Shown one piece after another: positions 45,381 through 53,545 of a DNA stretch of 64,000 bases. This DNA comes from an uncultured Prevotellaceae bacterium. Lineage in GTDB: Bacteria; Bacteroidota; Bacteroidia; Bacteroidales; Bacteroidaceae. The translations under genes were made by a program, and so were the position numbers. Within the stretch, counting starts at the first letter, position 1. Every line of letters starts with the position of its first letter. Location: contig ONDS01000007.1 of assembly GCA_900316685.1 (NCBI GenBank), forward strand, positions 62,001-126,000, in the 5' to 3' direction. The notes beneath the pieces are model-generated. The model was not told the DNA's origin. It did no database searches and saw nothing but the letters and a program-made list of their open reading frames with translations.

Positions 45381-47285
45381 ATGATAAAAAAACTTACGCT
45401 TTTTCTTTTGGTAGCGTTGTTGCCGATGATGGCACAGGCGCAAACATTGGTCACACCGCCGGCTGACGCCGAGGTGGAGGATTGGACCATCTCTTTCGTG
45501 TATCACTACAACGACAATGCGGGCGAACAAACGGAGAATATTTCTGAAACGATGGGCGTGGTCTTCGACGGAACGGATGTCTATTTCAATTTGCCCAATC
45601 CCATCACGGGCAACGCATGGGTCAAAGGCTCGCTCACCTCGTCGACGGCGGTCTTCCTGCGCTCGCAATTCATCGGTTCGAACAATGGATATACGGGTTA
45701 CTTCGACGGATTGGCTGACGGTGGGCTCTGCGATGTGGTGTTCTACTACAACAGCGAGCAAGGCATCTTCTCCACCGATTATTATGTGCTCATCAACAGC
45801 AGCACGACGGCCAACTCGCCTTGGTGCTACTATACCGATGTGGTGGTCACAAAGGGGTCGGTGAATCCTGACTCATCCCTCACTCCGCCAGAATCGGTCG
45901 AACAGGAGGACTGGATCCTCACAGGGCGCAACACCAACCCGAGCAACGAGGCTCAATACGAGGAACTCAACGAGGTGGTAAAAGTGGCCATCTCCGATGG
46001 AAATATATGGATACAGGGGCTCTGCGGATACGTGCCTTCGGCTTGGCTCAAGGGCACCATCAGTGGCGCAAAGGCCACTTTCCCGAAACGACAACTCATG
46101 GGCTCGGGATACGGATCGCCCGATCTGTATATGATAGGCTACAACGGGGCGGAAACGGACATCGTGTTCGACTACGATGCGGAGAAAGGCACGCTCACCG
46201 CACAGGCGTATATCCTCGCAGTGTCGGCGGATGATGTGGCATATCTGCAACTCACCAATGTATATCTTTACAAAAAGGGCGAGGACACGCCCGACCCGAC
46301 GGAACAGCTGGTCACACCGCCGGCGGGACTCACTACACAGGAATACCAATTCAAGGCCACCTCCATCGAATATGATATGGATGGCTCGGTGGCTGCCATG
46401 ACACCTGTTACGTGGAACGTGCGCGTGGGGTTCTCAGGACAGGATGTCTATATTCAAGGACTAACCCAACACCTCCCCGACGCATGGGTGAAAGGAACCA
46501 AGAACGACGATGCCTATCGCTTCGATGCCGGACAGTTCTATGGGAAAACCAAACTCGGACAGAAATTCTATTTCGGTAGTCTCATCTTCAATAGCTTGGC
46601 ATCGATGGATATGGCTTGGAACAGCTCAACATTCACCTTCTCGGGCGGCAGTTTCTACCTCATCCTCAATTCGCAACCTGCGGTGAGCGCTCCCTACGAG
46701 GTGTATGCAGGGGTCACCATCACAAGGATACCCAACGTGGCGGCCATACCGGCTAATCCGCAGGTCGTAGAGTACCAGCCTTATAACACCGATGCTCAGT
46801 ATGGCTATGTCTGCTTCAAGATACCTACACAGGACAACGAGGGCAATGGCATACTGATGGATAAACTGGGCTACAATGTGTTCACGGAAATAGGGGGGAC
46901 GGTCAGCCAAATGACCTTCGAGGCTCCGCTCTACGAGGGGGTGACTTCGCCCATGACCACAGTACCTTATATGTTCGAAGATGGCTATGACTTCTACCGT
47001 GGGGGCAGCTTCGTGGCATTGTACGACCCCGACAATACGTTCGACAAGATCGGTGTGCAGAGTGTGTACGAAGGTGGCGGCGTGCGTAACCTCTCCGACG
47101 TGGTTTGGTACACCATTAACCAATCGACCGACGGCATAGATGCTCCTGTGTCCGATGATGTGGTGAGCGAATACTGCACCGACCTAATGGGACGAAGGGT
47201 GTCGTCTTCCTATAAAGGCATCGTCATCGTGACAAGGGTGATGGCCGATGGCTCTCACCATAGCACAAAGATGGTCAGGCGATAA
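45381..47285 (+). CDS. Secreted protein with three tandem domains and T9SS-like tail
   Basis: 634 residues, function not recognised. A signal peptide (MIKKLTLFLLVALLPMMAQA) is followed by three homologous blocks of about 140 residues. They begin LVTPPADAEVEDW, SLTPPESVEQEDW and LVTPPAGLTTQEY, and each contains a DVYI/NIWI strand, an AWVKG or AWLKG turn and a closing YVLINSS/YILAVSA/YLILNSQ strand. A fourth, different domain follows (about 470-580). The last roughly 45 residues (YCTDLMGRRVSSSYKGIVIV) look like a type A C-terminal sorting domain for type IX secretion. It is therefore probably a cell-surface or secreted adhesin-like or binding protein; this is inference. Confidence 0.82.
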   Translation: MIKKLTLFLLVALLPMMAQAQTLVTPPADAEVEDWTISFVYHYNDNAGEQTENISETMGVVFDGTDVYFNLPNPITGNAWVKGSLTSSTAVFLRSQFIGSNNGYTGYFDGLADGGLCDVVFYYNSEQGIFSTDYYVLINSSTTANSPWCYYTDVVVTKGSVNPDSSLTPPESVEQEDWILTGRNTNPSNEAQYEELNEVVKVAISDGNIWIQGLCGYVPSAWLKGTISGAKATFPKRQLMGSGYGSPDLYMIGYNGAETDIVFDYDAEKGTLTAQAYILAVSADDVAYLQLTNVYLYKKGEDTPDPTEQLVTPPAGLTTQEYQFKATSIEYDMDGSVAAMTPVTWNVRVGFSGQDVYIQGLTQHLPDAWVKGTKNDDAYRFDAGQFYGKTKLGQKFYFGSLIFNSLASMDMAWNSSTFTFSGGSFYLILNSQPAVSAPYEVYAGVTITRIPNVAAIPANPQVVEYQPYNTDAQYGYVCFKIPTQDNEGNGILMDKLGYNVFTEIGGTVSQMTFEAPLYEGVTSPMTTVPYMFEDGYDFYRGGSFVALYDPDNTFDKIGVQSVYEGGGVRNLSDVVWYTINQSTDGIDAPVSDDVVSEYCTDLMGRRVSSSYKGIVIVTRVMADGSHHSTKMVRR

Positions 47286-47432
47286 GCGGCTATCTCGCTT
47301 CAACCAATGCAACGGTCCCACTTCGCAAACCAGCAAAGTGGGATCGTCATGCTTTACTTTGGTTAATATTCCCAAATCATTCGTTATTCTCAAAGATTAT
47401 GATTACTTTTGTCCGTCAATAAAGAATAGAAT
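47286..47432. other. Intergenic region before exbB
   Basis: An 8-bp inverted repeat (TCCCACTT at 47316, AAGTGGGA at 47336) may end the upstream transcript but lacks a T run. TACTTTTG at 47404-47411 is a -7 match for exbB. Confidence 0.4.
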
Positions 47433-48269
47433 ATGTCAAAATTAATGACTTCTTGGCTCATAGCCTTGCTGTGCCTCTTCTCGCTGACCATAGGGGCGCA
47501 AAATACTGATGTGGCAACGGCTCAAACGGCCATGGCTGCCGATAGCGTGGCCAATGAGGAGGACGACTCGCTCGATGCTTCACTCGAACAGGCGGCCGTG
47601 CAACAAACGGATACCTTGGTGGCGCCTATGGAGAGCGGCGGACTGCATCAGTCGCTAAAGACGAAATTTATCGAAGGCAACGCTGGATTCATGTCGCTTG
47701 TGGCGTTGGCCCTGGTGCTCGGACTGGCATTCTGTATCGAACGTATCATCTACCTCAGCCTCTCGGAAATCAAGACGAAGAAATTCATGGCCGACATCGA
47801 TGCGAAGATTATCGAGGGCGACATCGAGGGGGCGAAGGACCTCAGTCGTAACACGCGCGGACCCGTTGCTTCCATCTGCTACCAAGGGCTGCTCCGGGCC
47901 AATGAACCCATCGACGAGGTGGAACGCTCGGTGGCGGCGTATGGGTCGGTGCAAGCGGCCAACCTGGAAAAGGGATGCTCGTGGATAACGCTGTTCATAG
48001 CCATCGCTCCATCACTGGGATTCCTCGGAACGGTTATCGGAATGGTCATGGCTTTCGACCAGATACAGACGGCGGGCGACATCAGTCCCACCATCGTGGC
48101 TGCGGGCATGAAGGTGGCACTCATCACCACCATCTTCGGTATCATCGCTGCTCTTATTCTGCAAGTGTTCTACAACTATATCCTCACTAAGATTGAACGG
48201 CTCACAGCGGAGATGGAGGAAGCGGCCATCACGCTGCTTGATGCGCTCGTCAAACACCAAGAGAAATGA
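47433..48269 (+). CDS. exbB: ExbB/TolQ-type proton channel subunit
   Basis: 278 residues. Inner-membrane channel that, with ExbD, uses the proton gradient to energise TonB. There is an N-terminal signal-like segment and a roughly 55-residue acidic periplasmic stretch. Three transmembrane helices follow: FMSLVALALVLGLAFCIERI, then LFIAIAPSLGFLGTVIGMV and ALITTIFGIIAALILQVF, with the conserved MotA/TolQ/ExbB core between. First gene of a four-gene cluster; its stop overlaps the next start. Confidence 0.93.
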   Translation: MSKLMTSWLIALLCLFSLTIGAQNTDVATAQTAMAADSVANEEDDSLDASLEQAAVQQTDTLVAPMESGGLHQSLKTKFIEGNAGFMSLVALALVLGLAFCIERIIYLSLSEIKTKKFMADIDAKIIEGDIEGAKDLSRNTRGPVASICYQGLLRANEPIDEVERSVAAYGSVQAANLEKGCSWITLFIAIAPSLGFLGTVIGMVMAFDQIQTAGDISPTIVAAGMKVALITTIFGIIAALILQVFYNYILTKIERLTAEMEEAAITLLDALVKHQEK

Positions 48270-48775
48270 TGCAACTCAATATAAGAGGACAGCAACCGGA
48301 AAAAATAGGACGATGGGTGCTATATGCTCTCATGGCGGTCATCGCCGTGGTCTTCGCTCTCTTCTTCCTCGTGGGCTACGACCGTCCCTATGAGGAGAAT
48401 CCTAATTTCAGCGAACCATGGCTCACGGGTACTGTCGTGTCGTTCGTCCTTTTGCTCTTGCTCGTGGCGGTCATTGTGGCGGTTTGGAGCGTGGTGAAAA
48501 GCCTGCACGCACGCCAACGTGAACTCACCAACGACAATGGGGTGCCAGCCCGACGCATCGCGTTGGGAGTGTCCGTCGGGGCGTTGATCATCATGGTCGT
48601 CACGTGGCTCGTAGGATCAAGCCGCGAGATGCTCATCAACGGCCATCCCTTCAGCGATTCCTTCTGGCTCAAAACGGCCGACATGTTCGTATACTCGGTG
48701 CTCATCCTACTGGCTGCTACCATCGTAGCCGTTATATATTCCTCCTACCGCTCACGACATAACCAACAGACATAA
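48266..48775 (+). CDS. Small membrane protein in the ExbB-ExbD cluster
   Basis: 169 residues, not assigned to a named family. Predicted helices are VLYALMAVIAVVFALFFLVG, GTVVSFVLLLLLVAVIVAV, IALGVSVGALIIMVVTWLV and FVYSVLILLAATIVAVIYSS, so four membrane spans with short loops. Its ATG overlaps the exbB stop (ATGA), so it is translationally coupled and probably belongs to the energising complex. A role as accessory or assembly subunit is inference from position alone. Confidence 0.85.
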   Translation: MMQLNIRGQQPEKIGRWVLYALMAVIAVVFALFFLVGYDRPYEENPNFSEPWLTGTVVSFVLLLLLVAVIVAVWSVVKSLHARQRELTNDNGVPARRIALGVSVGALIIMVVTWLVGSSREMLINGHPFSDSFWLKTADMFVYSVLILLAATIVAVIYSSYRSRHNQQT

Positions 48776-48778
48776 TCT

Positions 48779-48848
48779 CTCCCATCTCAAATTTCCCATC
48801 TCCCATTTCCCATCTCCCATTTCCCATCTCAAATTTCCCATTTCATAA
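48779..48848. repeat. Heptanucleotide array YTCCCAT
   Basis: Ten 7-bp units, mainly alternating CTCCCAT and TTCCCAT with CTCAAAT at two positions, start just after the membrane-protein stop. The spacer before exbD also carries a second array. Confidence 0.95.
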
Positions 48849-48876
48849 TTAATAATTCCCCATCGCGAAGCGAAAA

Positions 48877-48910
48877 TTCAACATTCAACATTCAAAATTC
48901 AACATTCCAA
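48877..48910. repeat. Short heptanucleotide array TTCAACA before exbD
   Basis: Four units of TTCAACA type plus a partial TTCCAA touch the exbD ATG at 48911, again where a ribosome-binding site would be expected. Confidence 0.85.
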
Positions 48911-49501
48911 ATGTTTCTCCGTCATAAAAGGTCCGTTCCGCAACTGAACACGGCATCGGTGGCCGATATCTCGTTCATGTTGCTCATCCTCTTCCTCGTG
49001 GTCACCTCGATGGATGTGGATAAGGGACTTACGCGGCAATTGCCACCCATCGCCGAGGATGAGGCGCTGCAGGAGAGGGATGTGAACAAACGCAACGTGA
49101 TGCAGGTGACCATCGACGAACAGGACCGCCTGATAGTGGATGGCACACAGATGGATACACGGCGATTGGGTGAGAAACTCATGATGTTCATCGACAATCC
49201 CGACAATCTTTCCGACCTGCCGGAGAAAAGGGAGAAGAATGTTCCCCTGCTCGGGAAGTGCAGCGTGACAGACCGGCATGTCATACAACTTGAGGCGGCG
49301 CGAACGAGCAGCTACAACCTGTATTTCCAGGTACAGAACACCATAGTAGGGGCGTACAAACGATTGCGCGACAATCTGGCACGACAACGCTTCCATCGCT
49401 CCTACGACCAATGCGACGACAATCAGAAAAAGGCGCTGCGCGAGGTCTACCCCCAAAGGGTGAGCGAGGTATATGCTGAAGGAAAGGGGGAACAGCCATG
49501 A
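48911..49501 (+). CDS. exbD: ExbD/TolR-type biopolymer transport protein
   Basis: 196 residues. The N-terminus is cytoplasmic (HKRSVPQLNTASVADISFM); one transmembrane helix holds the functional Asp of ExbD (VADISFMLLILFLVV), followed by a periplasmic domain longer than usual (about 155 residues), with a basic C-terminal extension. It partners ExbB. It overlaps the next exbD by four bases. Confidence 0.93.
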   Translation: MFLRHKRSVPQLNTASVADISFMLLILFLVVTSMDVDKGLTRQLPPIAEDEALQERDVNKRNVMQVTIDEQDRLIVDGTQMDTRRLGEKLMMFIDNPDNLSDLPEKREKNVPLLGKCSVTDRHVIQLEAARTSSYNLYFQVQNTIVGAYKRLRDNLARQRFHRSYDQCDDNQKKALREVYPQRVSEVYAEGKGEQP

Positions 49502-49953
49502 GAATCTATCGCCATAAGAAGGGTGGGGTGCCACAGCTCAACACGGCGTCGATGCCCGACCTCATCTTCACCGTACTCTTCTTCTTCATGATCGTCACAC
49601 ACATGCGCAAGGTCACGCTCAAAGTGGAATACCAAGTGCCACAGGGAACCGAACTGACACGACTCACCAAGAAAACGGCGGTGTCTTACGTACATATCGG
49701 CAAGCGAAATGGACAAAAGGGCAACGACATGCAGGTGCAACTCAATGATAAGTTCGCCCAGGTGGAAGACATCGCAGGGTATGTGGCGGCGGAAAGGGAT
49801 AGAATGAGCCCTGCCGACCTGCCTAATATGACAGTCAGTATCAAGGCCGACAGATCAGCACCTATGGGTTTGATTACCGATGTGAAACAGCAATTACGGC
49901 GTGCCAATGCCCTAAGAATCAATTATTCGGCTGAGGAATATCACGGAAAATAG
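49498..49953 (+). CDS. exbD: Second ExbD/TolR-type protein
   Basis: 151 residues. Same architecture as its neighbour: GGVPQLNTASMPDLIFTVLF with the membrane Asp, then a periplasmic domain of normal length containing VSIKADRSAPMGLITDVKQQ, typical of ExbD. Two consecutive exbD paralogues are common in Bacteroidota and may form mixed dimers within the ExbB pentamer. Coupled by ATGA overlap. Confidence 0.93.
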   Translation: MRIYRHKKGGVPQLNTASMPDLIFTVLFFFMIVTHMRKVTLKVEYQVPQGTELTRLTKKTAVSYVHIGKRNGQKGNDMQVQLNDKFAQVEDIAGYVAAERDRMSPADLPNMTVSIKADRSAPMGLITDVKQQLRRANALRINYSAEEYHGK

Positions 49954-50002
49954 AGCTTAAAAGCTTTTCTGATGATAGATTGAAAGTTTTTTTGGCTTTT
50001 TA

Positions 50003-50034
50003 TTTGCAAATAGCGAGATTTTAATGTATCTTTG
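50003..50034 (+). promoter_or_regulatory. Strong promoter of the Lrp-family gene
   Basis: TTTG at 50003-50006, 20-base spacer, TATCTTTG at 50027-50034: a full match to the Bacteroidota consensus, 80 bases before the ATG. Confidence 0.75.
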
Positions 50035-50113
50035 CAGAAAATATATGATACTCCAATTTCTTTACTAACATATAATCAATTATCTAACTTAAAACTTCAA
50101 ATAATTAATTTAC

Positions 50114-50590
50114 ATGGCTCATCGTTTAGACGCTTTGGATAAGAAAATCCTTAGACTTATCGCCGAGGATGCGCGTATTCCTTTCCTTGAGGTGGCGCGT
50201 GTGTGCAATGTGAGTGGAGCGGCCATCCACCAACGCATTCAGAAACTGACCACCCTGGGTATCATCAAGGGCTCGCAGTTCATCATCGATCCTGAAAAAA
50301 TAGGATATGAAACATGCGCATATATTGGTCTGTATCTCAAAAATCCCGAACACTTCGACCGAGTGGTCGAGGAACTGAAGAAAATTCCCGAAGTGGTGGA
50401 ATGTCACTATACAACGGGGGGATTCGATATGTTCATCAAGATTTATGCCCGCAACAACCACCATCTGCTCAATATCATACATGATAAATTGCAGCCGCTG
50501 GGATTGTCGCGAAGCGAGACGGTCATCTCCTTCAATGCGGCCATTGACAGGCAATTGCCCATCATCGACCTGCCTAATGATGAAGATTGA
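50114..50590 (+). CDS. Lrp/AsnC-family transcriptional regulator
   Basis: 158 residues. DNA-binding regulator of amino-acid metabolism or global physiology. The N-terminal winged helix reads LDALDKKILRLIAEDARIPF and VSGAAIHQRIQKLTTLGII; the C-terminal RAM ligand-binding domain contains PEVVECHYTTGGFDMFIKIY. It is single, with an 80-base leader, and convergent with dihydrofolate reductase 15 bases away. Confidence 0.95.
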   Translation: MAHRLDALDKKILRLIAEDARIPFLEVARVCNVSGAAIHQRIQKLTTLGIIKGSQFIIDPEKIGYETCAYIGLYLKNPEHFDRVVEELKKIPEVVECHYTTGGFDMFIKIYARNNHHLLNIIHDKLQPLGLSRSETVISFNAAIDRQLPIIDLPNDED

Positions 50591-50605
50591 CTCCCTTTAA
50601 ATCCT

Positions 50606-51088
50606 TTAAAACTTGACATAATCGACGAAGGCATACCGATAGGTGTGCTTCTCGTCGATTTTGTGTTGTTCCTCCTTCTCTTTCTTCCATCCGTCGTAAG
50701 GGGGGAAGAAAGCGTCGGCCTCTGCAGGGATGTCGTCAACCTCGGTCAGGTAAAGACGGTCGGCCAAGGGCAACGCTTGCTCATATACGCTGGCCCCTCC
50801 GATGATGTATACTTCTTCTTCGGCATCGCAATGGGCAAGGGCTTCTTCCAATGAACGGAAACACTCGCAGCCTGCCAGGGCCTTCGTGCGACGACTCAAC
50901 ACGATGTTGCGACGGTTGGGGAGCGCGCCCTTGGGCAATGAGTCGAAAGTCTTGCGACCCATGATGATGGTATGACCCGTGGTCAACGACTTGAAACGGC
51001 GAAGGTCGTTGGGCAACCAATACAATAATTTGTTCTTATAACCGATGGCGCGATTCTTGGCCACCGCTGCTATAATGCTGATTGTCAT
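50606..51088 (-). CDS. folA: Dihydrofolate reductase
   Basis: 160 residues. Reduces dihydrofolate to tetrahydrofolate, recycling the product of thymidylate synthase. SIIAAVAKNRAIGYKNKLLY, LPNDLRRFKSLTTGHTIIMG and VYIIGGASVYEQALPLADRL are the standard substrate and NADPH segments. It follows thyA on the same strand; the space between is one heptamer array. Confidence 0.96.
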   Translation of the reverse strand: MTISIIAAVAKNRAIGYKNKLLYWLPNDLRRFKSLTTGHTIIMGRKTFDSLPKGALPNRRNIVLSRRTKALAGCECFRSLEEALAHCDAEEEVYIIGGASVYEQALPLADRLYLTEVDDIPAEADAFFPPYDGWKKEKEEQHKIDEKHTYRYAFVDYVKF

Positions 51089-51095
51089 AATACAC

Positions 51096-51193
51096 TAAAC
51101 ACTAAACATTCAACACTCAACACTAAACACTCAACACTCAACACTCAACACTAAACACTCACCACTAAACACTCACCACTAAACACTCACCAC
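51096..51193. repeat. Heptanucleotide array TMAACAC / TCACCAC
   Basis: Fourteen 7-bp units (TAAACAC, TCAACAC, TCACCAC) fill the thyA-folA gap and reach into thyA. The last five codons and the TAG stop of thyA (51179-51193) are array sequence. The thyA-side units alternate TAAACAC and TCACCAC. Confidence 0.97.
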
Positions 51194-51973
51194 ACCAGGG
51201 ATATGGGGCCAGGGATCGTAGCCTTCCAACTGGAAGTCCTCATACCTGAAGTCGGTCAACTCCTTGACATCGGGATTGATGATCATGCGGGGCAGCGGAC
51301 GGGGCTCACGAGTGAGTTGCAACTTCACTTGCTCCAAATGGTTCAGATAGATATGCACATCGCCAAACGTATGGACGAAGTCGCCGGCTTCAAGACCGGT
51401 CACCTGCGCCATCATCTGAAGGAGAAGGGCATACGAGGCGATATTGAAGGGCACACCAAGGAAGGTGTCGGCGGAGCGCTGGTAGAGTTGCAGACTCAAA
51501 CGACCCTCGGCTACGTAGAACTGGAAAAGGGTGTGGCAGGGAGGTAAAGCCATCTGGTCTACCTCGGCGACATTCCATGCACTCACGATGATACGACGCG
51601 AGTCGGGATTCTTGCGGATAGTGTCTACCACCTTGGCTATCTGGTCGATGGTGCCACCGGAGTAGTCGGGCCATGAACGCCACTGGTGACCGTACACAGG
51701 ACCCAGTTCGCCCTGTTCATCGGCCCACTCGTTCCATATCCTTACACCATGTTCCTGGAGATAACGTACGTTGGTGTCGCCGCGCAGAAACCACAACAAC
51801 TCATAGATAATCGACTTGAGATGTAGCTTCTTCGTGGTGAGCAACGGAAAACCGTCGGCCAGGTTGAAACGCATCTGATGGCCGAACACACTGATGGTGC
51901 CCGTGCCGGTCCTGTCGGTCTTACGCACTCCTTCTTTCGTAATCCTTTCCAGAAGGTCTAAATATTGCCTCAT
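51179..51973 (-). CDS. thyA: Thymidylate synthase
   Basis: 264 residues, the exact E. coli length. Methylates dUMP to dTMP using methylene-THF. [47 protein letters not shown] (catalytic Cys), [20 protein letters not shown] and [10 protein letters not shown] are diagnostic. The carboxy-terminal GVVSV is written in repeat units, an odd case because the last residues of ThyA normally close over the active site. Confidence 0.97.
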   Translation of the reverse strand: MRQYLDLLERITKEGVRKTDRTGTGTISVFGHQMRFNLADGFPLLTTKKLHLKSIIYELLWFLRGDTNVRYLQEHGVRIWNEWADEQGELGPVYGHQWRSWPDYSGGTIDQIAKVVDTIRKNPDSRRIIVSAWNVAEVDQMALPPCHTLFQFYVAEGRLSLQLYQRSADTFLGVPFNIASYALLLQMMAQVTGLEAGDFVHTFGDVHIYLNHLEQVKLQLTREPRPLPRMIINPDVKELTDFRYEDFQLEGYDPWPHIPGVVSV

Positions 51974-52021
51974 GATTGTTTTTTCTCTTTTTTTATTTTA
52001 TATATTTTGTCCTGCTAATCT

Positions 52022-52070
52022 CTCACCCCTCACCCCTCACTTCTCACCTCTCACCTCTCACCCCTCATTT
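52022..52070. repeat. Heptanucleotide array CTCACYY
   Basis: Seven 7-bp units (CTCACCC, CTCACCT, CTCACTT, CTCATTT) end at the stop codon of the RsmF-like gene (52069-52071). Confidence 0.93.
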
Positions 52071-53511
52071 AACTCCTCACCCTCCACTCTTTCGGATAAA
52101 GGTTGTTGGCCCTATTGCCGAGATTTTTTACGAATCCCAATGGCATGTCCTCATAGGTGAGCAGCACGATACCGCGTGGCGCGTCCTCCAACGTGAGGGC
52201 TTCACGGCGTAGATAGCTGATGGCCTGGGTGTAGTCTACGGCCACATGGGGGAGAGCGTCGTCACGCAGGGCTGTTGATAGCGCCAGGCGATGGTCTGGC
52301 AGAAGGTCTTTGCCCTTTTGTTCGCCGAGGGCCACACCGGCTTGTATGATGCGCAATGATGTCTTTTGTATCAGCGACGACCATCGTTTTGGCAATGCGT
52401 ATAGGGTGTCGCCCATCTTTCTCAGTTCGTAATCCTCAGCACGATCCAACCAGTTTCTTGCCTCTTGCCCCTTGCTCCATGCCTCTTGCCCCTTGCTCCG
52501 TGCCCCATGCTCCTTGCTCCATGCCTCTTGCCCCTTGCTCCGTGCCCCTTGCTCCTTGTTTCGTGCCCCATGCTCCTTGTTTCGTGCCCCATGCTCCTTG
52601 CTCCATGCCCCTTTCTTCATAACAGCCATGAACAACCCTTCTCCTCGGGTGAAACCTGGAAGGAAACGGTAGCAGGGGCGGCCGTAGGCTTCTGTCATCG
52701 AGCCTTGGATACCCCATTCGCTATCGATGTTGATAGACCATGGGGCGGCATCCAGTTCATCCATCATCCAACGTATATTGTCCTCATTCTCCTCACGGTT
52801 GAACGTACAGGTGGAATAAATGAGAAAACCACCGGGACGAAGTACCTTCCAAGCGCTTTCCACGATCTCCCGCTGCAACAGACTGCAATGTTTCACATGC
52901 TCTTCCGACCACTCTTCTATGGCTACGGCATCCTTCCGAAACATCCCTTCACCTGAACAGGGCACATCGCAAAGTATCAAGTCGAAGAGCAAACCGTTAC
53001 GCTCATAGTCCTTGGGGTAGTTGTTAGTCACCACCACATGGGGATAACCGAATTTGGAAAGGTTCTCGGCCAGGATATTGGCTCGTAAACGGATGGGCTC
53101 GTTGGCGAAAAGTAGGCTGCCTTGAGGGAGCGCACTGATCATGGCGGTGCTCTTACCTCCGGGGGCGGCACACATGTCCAGAACGGTTGGTTCTTGGTTC
53201 TCCAAGATGCTTGCCAACTGCCTCACCACATGGCTTACAAACATCGATGAGGCTTCCTGAACATAATACTTGCCCATGTGGAACAGGGGATCGAAGGTGA
53301 ACGATGGACGCTCCTTCAGGTATAAACCATCTGGACACCAAGGCACACGTCCATTTATCTGCCAACCATCTGCCTGCCATCCAGGTTGCTTCCAGGGGTT
53401 GTATCTTACGCTCACCGTTGGTTGCTCACCAAGGGCGTGCTCCAACACCGACCATCGCTCATCGCCAAGCAATGCCCGGGTACGCTCGCAAAAACTCTCT
53501 GGCAGTCTCAT
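52069..53511 (-). CDS. RsmF-like rRNA cytosine-C5 methyltransferase with in-frame repeat
   Basis: 480 residues. NOP2/Sun-family enzyme that probably methylates a 16S rRNA cytosine. An N-terminal RNA-binding region is followed by the SAM fold: VLDMCAAPGGKST near residue 112, CDVPCSGEGMFRKD near 182 (PC motif) and LIYSTCTFNREENEDN near 233 (catalytic TC). Residues about 298-351 are a repeat of seven-residue units (SKEHGAR, NKEQGAR, SKGQEAW) encoded by a heptanucleotide array. A PUA-like C-terminal domain follows (RRWSSLIQ-type strand order, YDP-less). The repeat sits in the domain linker, so the fold may tolerate it, but any change not a multiple of three units would shift the frame. Confidence 0.88.
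   Translation of the reverse strand: MRLPESFCERTRALLGDERWSVLEHALGEQPTVSVRYNPWKQPGWQADGWQINGRVPWCPDGLYLKERPSFTFDPLFHMGKYYVQEASSMFVSHVVRQLASILENQEPTVLDMCAAPGGKSTAMISALPQGSLLFANEPIRLRANILAENLSKFGYPHVVVTNNYPKDYERNGLLFDLILCDVPCSGEGMFRKDAVAIEEWSEEHVKHCSLLQREIVESAWKVLRPGGFLIYSTCTFNREENEDNIRWMMDELDAAPWSINIDSEWGIQGSMTEAYGRPCYRFLPGFTRGEGLFMAVMKKGAWSKEHGARNKEHGARNKEQGARSKGQEAWSKEHGARSKGQEAWSKGQEARNWLDRAEDYELRKMGDTLYALPKRWSSLIQKTSLRIIQAGVALGEQKGKDLLPDHRLALSTALRDDALPHVAVDYTQAISYLRREALTLEDAPRGIVLLTYEDMPLGFVKNLGNRANNLYPKEWRVRS
52457..52617. repeat. Heptanucleotide array inside a coding sequence
   Basis: Twenty-two clean 7-bp units (CTTGCCC, CTTGCTC, CATGCCT, CATGCTC, CGTGCCC, CTTGTTT) plus one degenerate unit lie in frame within the RsmF-like gene. 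Three units equal seven codons. The gene strand of the array contains no stop in any frame. The words match the intergenic array at 55651-55706. Confidence 0.97.
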
Positions 53512-53545
53512 CGCTCAATGTTCATACCTGTTTTCTTGGCTATTC

